Shown here: in pieces, positions 59,246-64,000 of the stretch | Layout of the letters: each line of letters begins with the position of its first letter | How positions within the stretch are numbered: position 1 is the first letter of the stretch | NCBI GenBank assembly: GCA_023974075.1 | Contig: JAMFTG010000121.1 | Location: forward strand, 1-64,000 | Origin: Chaenocephalus aceratus | Taxonomy: Eukaryota > Chordata > Actinopteri > Perciformes > Channichthyidae | Direction: 5' to 3' | Length of the DNA: 64,000 nucleotides | The notes under the pieces: model-generated | What the model was told of the DNA's origin: nothing | Seen by the model: the letters and a program-made list of their open reading frames with translations, nothing else | Databases searched by the model: none | Program-made: the position numbers and the translations under genes

Positions 59246-59865
59246 CTGATTCATTGAAACTGCAATCTGATTAGGTCTTCTATTTATGTATCCACGAGGG
59301 AATACGGTTACTTATTTTTGTATCCTGTTACATTAATCGGTCATTGCCAAAACTTGGGTTTAAAACTAATTTGGTTGATTTAATTGAATTCAGTAACTTC
59401 AAGGTAGAGACTGGAGGAAGATGTATTATTTTTCTTAACTTAACTTCTTTCTGATTCTTAACAGAAAAGATAAAAGCCATTACTTTTTAATGTTCAGTAG
59501 AGCATGCGTGTGCTCTGCTTTCTAATATTTAAAAGGCCTGTAGGATGTCGATATCTACAACAGCACCTGTTCCTTCGATTTGAGATAAATACAAATATTA
59601 AGATTTAAGTTTAAGTGTCTTCATTGGCTCAGATCAAAAGTCCTAGAGCAGTACTTTAGTTTAATCTGCGGCAGAGAGATTTATCCTGAAGCTAAGTATT
59701 ATAAATCCACTCGAATGCTTTCAAAGCTCATTGAGATGAAAACTGTCGAAGACATCCCGGACCGTTTGCCATGTTTGGTTTTCTTTTCTCTTATCATTTT
59801 TTGTTTGTTTGTTAGCTTATCCTATATGTTTCATATTTAGTTTAAAGTACATGTTTAGATGTACA
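59246..59865. other. non-coding stretch, nothing recognised
   Basis: Apart from the tail of the older repeat near 59330 no structure is identified. Confidence 0.4.
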
Positions 59866-60430
59866 TGTGTTGGAGCGCTAGCCAATATGAGTGTATAACG
59901 TAGTGATGTCACTATGTTCAGGAAGTGAACAAAGGAGTCCAATGGAGGGGATGTTAGCCTCTGCAGACCATTTGATACGATGGGCTCGTAAGAACTCAGA
60001 TGCTCGATTATGTTGCTTGGTAATCCTCTTTATTGTAAAGAAACCAAAGCTATCAATTATGACTTCTAGGTTCTACTAGGACTCTCCATGGAATCACTAG
60101 GTTCTACTAGGTACTGTAATATAGATCTCTGGCAAACAGGCATGGATCTAACGATAACACAAGACGAACCGACACCAGACAAAGGGAGAGAAGGACTACA
60201 TATACACATAGGTAATGGGGCACAGGTGGACACAATCAGGGGCGGGAACAACAATCCGTCTAGCAGGTGCCACACGGACAGGAAGTGCCGACACCTGGAG
60301 AGAGAGAGAGTATAATTATCATCAAGACCGATAGACAAGACACTAAAACACAACAGCTAACAGGATACCAGCACTAAACCCTGACACCATGTACATGCAC
60401 ACAAACCTATTGCACACAAGGCAGGAGCGT
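59866..60430. mobile_element. TTAA-MITE fragment with an LTR-related insertion
   Basis: 59866-59975 matches 21290-21400 in the same direction ('gtgatgtcactatgtt', 'aacaaaggagtccaatgg', 'ctgcagaccatt') and resumes at about 60385 ('catgcacacaaacctat'). Between them, 60150-60250 resembles the solo LTR at 18994-19438 ('accagacaaagggaga', 'gggcacaggtgg'). Confidence 0.6.
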
Positions 60431-61935
60431 AAAAAGGGCCCTGCTTCCTTTGAGCTCAATTCTCAAGTTACCGCATTGGGAAGTGTTTGTGAGAAACGAT
60501 ATTGTGTGTTTGATAGGGTGTGATTTTGATCCGAGCAGGAAAAGGGAGCATCGATGTTGGGTTGTGTGTATCGGGGATGTGCTTTGCTCACTGCGAGGCG
60601 TCAGTGTGTCCTAGCCCTGAGGGACGTCTCACTGTAAACATCTCTCACGGCAACAATGATCAGCTAGCCTTCCAGACTGTAAGCGCTGCAGTTGTTCCAT
60701 ATGATCCACTGCTCCTCCTGTATCCATCACTCAGTGCCCATTGTGTGTGGGCCCGTGAGGTGATTGATGGTGTTTATGTTCTGAGCCCGCTGTGTGACTG
60801 ATGGAGAGAGATGTGTGTGTACCATTCTGTGGCAGAGTTTGGAAAGAGTCTGTTCAACTAAACACACAAAAGGAAACATAACTCCCGTTTTATTGAAACA
60901 CATTAGATCCGGCTGATTAACTCGACAGGATATTTGGTCCTCAGTGACGAGCTAACAATCAAGCCTCTTTCACACGGGCTTTGCACTCCAGATATTCATT
61001 TATCCAGAGGAGGTTTATGTGAAAACACTAATGCCCTAAGTCCGTTTGATGTCCAATTCACCCAACGTGTGAACAACAAACATATAAACCCTCTTTTAGC
61101 CTTTTCAGTCCATTTGCATGCACTATAGAACGCACTACAGGAGGGAACACCACAGAAGAAGAATTTAACTTCTCATTGACTTTAACCATATATTTTCATT
61201 TCCTCCACTCTCACTTTGTTATTCTGTGTATGTTACAGCATATTTAGGGATTCTTGTAGCCATTACATTTAAATAATTACAATTCTCACTTTACTGAAAG
61301 CCAATGGAGACCTTGTGATGCTAAGTATCAAAACAACGTTATCAGCACACTCCTCTGCTCCACCTGAGAAACAGCTCAACCATTGGACTGGATTTTCACA
61401 TAAAGTGGTTTTACGATTTGGCCGTATCTTTCCGACACAACTATGGGGGATTTCCTTTCAGACGGAAACCTGTCAACAACCTCCTGGATCCATCAGGAAC
61501 CTGCCAACACACCAGCGAAAAAGGGAGGGGGAATTATGTGTGGCTGTATCTGTGTAGTATCTGAAAGAAGGAAAGCACTCAGCAGCACAGGCTGCATTCA
61601 AACAAGCTGCTCTGCTGACGGCTCCATATGGTAATGTGTCCATTTCCTCAGGCTGTGATTCACACATCGTCTGTTGTTTTAGATATCAAAACAGAAGGCT
61701 CTTTTTTTAAGAATCAGTGGAGTAATGGAGCTTCTTTGTGAACACAACCTCACACTAAAGATAACTGAATCCAGAAATGAAGATAAATATACAGTAGAAA
61801 CCATATTTCTCTTGGTTTGGTATCTTTCTTCAGCTGCCTGACTGTATGATTCAGTGTTGGTTTGAACAGTGCGATTTCAGCAATGAATCTAATGCCTGAC
61901 AAGGCGTTAAGAATATCTTGCCCACGGTACCCAAG
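60431..61935. other. non-coding stretch, nothing recognised
   Basis: 1.5 kb without exons, RNA genes or repeat borders that could be named. Open frames up to 93 codons lack domains. Confidence 0.4.
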
Positions 61936-62459
61936 CAGGGCCGCCTTAATGCACGGGCTGCCCTTGGCTGAAGCCCAGGGGCCTACGGAGATCAGGGGCC
62001 TATCATGAACCAATAAAAAAAAGATTCCATTTTTTTTTTTCCGGATGTTTTAAAACATTTTTAAATAAACAAAGTCTTGGCTTTCAGAATATGAAACTTT
62101 TATTTCCAAAATCACACGATAAATACATTTTTGAAGCATGTAAAGGGAAGAAGACAGCTCTCCCTCGCACTCTGCTGTTCCCCTCCCCCCGCTGAAATTA
62201 TGAATGTAAGGCGTATAGTAATCATAGATAACACGGCAGGGTCCGTGACAGTTTGTTTTCATCTGGTTTCAAATAAACAAAGTCTTGGCTTTCAGAATAT
62301 TAAACTTGTTTCGGCAAATTCAGATGATAAAAACAACTTTGAAGCTTCGGCATAATTACAAGCGGAGAACGGAGTAATTTGACGTCACAGCAGGCACAAC
62401 AACAGCCGGTGTTTCTCGTGAGGGAAACAAACACAATACACACAAACGCAAAAATACAC

Positions 62460-62476
62460 AAACACACACACACATG

Positions 62477-62521
<45 letters not shown>
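62460..62521. repeat. (CA)n microsatellite
   Basis: CA-rich run interrupted once by 'tgtata', ending in about 20 pure CA units. Confidence 0.97.
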
Positions 62522-62523
<2 letters not shown>

Positions 62524-62743
62524 GTGAGCTTCCCCCAGACCAGTAATCCAAACAAAAATATCTTCCCTCCGTACTATTTTGATCCTTTGCTCCGCTAATC
62601 AATCAGATCGATGGATTCCAGAGATGACTCCGTAACAGTCAGTGGGCACCACTCAACAGCCAATCAGAATGAGAATATGTTTCACATGTGACTTATTCAA
62701 ATTGCGAGTGATTGAGTGACAGATGAAGGTTGTTTAGGAGAAA

Positions 62744-63202
62744 ATGTCGGAGAAGAAAAAGTTTGAGAGTGGCGCTCGGAAAAGGAAATTGTTGAAGGAA
62801 AAGGAGTTTCGAGACAAGCAGCTATTACAAAACATGCCGAAGCCTACAGGTTATTTTAAACCTGTAGGCCGGGATGAGGAGGAAGGACAGTTGAGTTCTG
62901 TACCGAGTGGCAGCGGTGCCGGCCGCGGGGCCTCGGAGCCAAGTAGGCCGTCTGGTTCTGATAGCGATGGAGTAGCGAGAGAGGAAAAACAGACAGGAGG
63001 GACATTATCCGTTGGAGGAGATGGAGAGGACGACGAGGACTTGCTACGTGGAGGGGAGCCAACGGCAACCGGACAGATACATGAGGGAGGCCCGATACGT
63101 CACTCACCTGGAGGAGAGGACCAGGCGCGCAGAGCAGAGTGGAGAAGGTGCGATCACAGAGCCTGCCGAGGCTATCATGACTTTGATTTGTTGTTTAAAT
63201 AG
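62744..63202 (+). CDS. N-terminal fragment of ZMYM1-like hAT transposase
   Basis: 152 codons starting MSEKKKFESGARKRKLLKEK, then EFRDKQLLQNMPKPTGYFKP. 'KxxSGAxKRKxxKEKEx....LLxxMPKxTxFF' is the usual opening of zinc-finger-MYM-type-1-like (hAT) proteins of fish. The following acidic/Gly-Ser-rich stretch (SGSGAGRGASEPSRPSGSDS) is low complexity. The TTF/zinc-finger and RNase H-like catalytic regions are missing, so the frame is a truncated relic within the element. Confidence 0.65.
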   Translation: MSEKKKFESGARKRKLLKEKEFRDKQLLQNMPKPTGYFKPVGRDEEEGQLSSVPSGSGAGRGASEPSRPSGSDSDGVAREEKQTGGTLSVGGDGEDDEDLLRGGEPTATGQIHEGGPIRHSPGGEDQARRAEWRRCDHRACRGYHDFDLLFK

Positions 63203-63297
63203 GGGCCTACAAAACTATCAGCCCCAGGGCCTGATGGCAGGTTAAGGCGGGCCTGCCCATTAGCTCTGATTCTAGCACTTACTCTTGTCTTAGGAAG

Positions 63298-63932
63298 TGT
63301 GACGGTCCTTGTAATTCTGTGTTGGTGTTTATGTATGTAAATGAGCTGTGTAGTTGCCCCAACGTCATTGGCTGCCATCTCCTGGTCCGCCTCCGAGGAC
63401 ACTGATTGGAGCACGCCGGGCCCGACGAGCTCCAATCCCCGAGCCATCCCAGCGCACACCTGCCGGAGATGACACTACAAAGCCTGGGGACAGCGATCAC
63501 TCTGGAGGCTCTGCTGCGATCAGATGCTTCTCTCATGTTGCTCCTGTGTCGTGGACACGTTAGACTGTCAGAACTTGTGTGATCCGTGTTTAGTGTTGTG
63601 TGTTAGCGTGATGATATATGTGCTCAGAGTAGCGTGTTGATATGTGTTTAGAGTAGTGTGTGTAGTTCTCCCTTTGTTAGCTGCATTCCCCGCAGCTTCC
63701 TTCAGTTAGTGGTGATTGTTAGGAATCACAGCGTGTTATTCGGCTCACCTTTAGAGTCCTCCTTCTGTTATCTAGCAGTAGCCTGCGCCCTTTTGGCTCC
63801 TTTGTTTGGCTTAGGCTACTTTTGTTCTTATTTTGTTGTACACCTTTTTGTTATTCATTAAACCCTATTATAATTATTACCAATTCTATTCTGGTGTGTG
63901 TTGCCTTCCTCATCCCTAGTGAGATCGTAACA
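63298..63932 (+). mobile_element. solo LTR with perfect 5-bp target duplication
   Basis: 635 bp starting TGTGACGGTCCTTGTAATTC and ending GTGAGATCGTAACA, flanked by GGAAG at 63293-63297 and 63933-63937. An ATTAAA signal at 63858 is followed by GT-rich sequence, typical of LTR polyadenylation. There is no internal region. Ends and duplication fit a Gypsy-type LTR; the clade is inferred. Confidence 0.85.
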
Positions 63933-64000
63933 GGAAGCTTTAATAGTATTGTATGAAACTATTGCTACCTTTTATAAGGGCAGATGGTGATTATATGGAC

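Larger units (their letters stand above)
58267..59345. repeat. old hAT-like repeat split by a younger hAT
   Basis: Shares 'tactccgttacaatta', 'gagtatcacaatataaaa' and 'cctgttacatt' with 16986-17706. Interrupted by 58542-59238. Its own termini are not well defined. Confidence 0.5.
61936..63255 (+). mobile_element. internally deleted ZMYM1-like hAT
   Basis: Inverted termini CAGGGCCGCCTTAA and TTAAGGCGGGCCTG bracket a region containing the N-terminal exon of a hAT transposase-like protein, a CA microsatellite and a roughly 85-bp direct repeat (62063-62145 and 62267-62352, 'aaacaaagtcttggctttca'). A clean 8-bp target duplication was not seen. Confidence 0.7.

Noticed and set aside
61936..63255. 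8-bp target duplication for the ZMYM1-like hAT
   Set aside because: Flanks TACCCAAG and CCCATTAG do not match, so the duplication is not claimed although the inverted termini are clear.

Overview
The window is eukaryotic and looks like a percomorph-type teleost genome. It has split genes with GT-AG introns, dense DNA-transposon and MITE content, fish-type LINE tails, long minisatellites and CA/GAA microsatellites. The species cannot be named from the sequence.

Two real genes are supported, both on the minus strand. hdac11 (class IV histone deacetylase / lysine defatty-acylase) is complete. Ten coding exons run from the ATG at 55288 to the stop at 33783 and encode 367 residues; all junction phases agree and every catalytic residue is present. 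A non-coding first exon probably ends at 56191. About 19.5 kb downstream on the same strand is the large first coding exon of fbln2 (fibulin-2, 14226-12495): signal peptide, cysteine-rich Na subdomain and cysteine-free acidic Nb subdomain, ending in a consensus donor. The remaining fbln2 exons are not recognisable in the 12.5 kb that follow. HDAC11 followed by FBLN2 in one orientation is also the human 3p25 arrangement.

Everything else is repeat or unrecognised non-coding sequence. (i) A family of TTAA-flanked MITEs sits at about 1-1336, 6811-6845, 18838-21457, 24480-25743, 25806-26384, 45205-47373, 49018-49682, 51391-52101, 52501-55192 and 59866-60430. Several have grown long subterminal arrays: a 37-mer at 1-896 and 46318-47350, a 57-mer at 5557-6810, 18838-21105 and 52876-55155, and an 11-mer at 51601-51870. 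(ii) hAT-type elements carry clean 8-bp target duplications (2439-2847, 3828-4707 with 3833-4375 nested in it, 11567-12114, 24563-25609, 58542-59238). Another hAT-type element (35091-36816) has an imperfect duplication and houses a different 37-mer array. (iii) A tandem dimer transposon lies at 40079-42190, and two palindrome-rich MITEs at 43102-43801 and 45434-46107. (iv) Three solo LTRs with perfect 5-bp duplications lie at 18994-19438, 19843-20284 and 63298-63932. (v) A 72-bp minisatellite lies at 27829-29062.

The long open frames inside the arrays (up to 794 codons) come from repeat periodicity and are not called as genes. The most interesting pattern is that array monomers correspond to the subterminal segment of the host MITE. 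Related MITEs in the same window keep that segment as a single copy, so element ends appear to have seeded satellite arrays several times within and around one gene.
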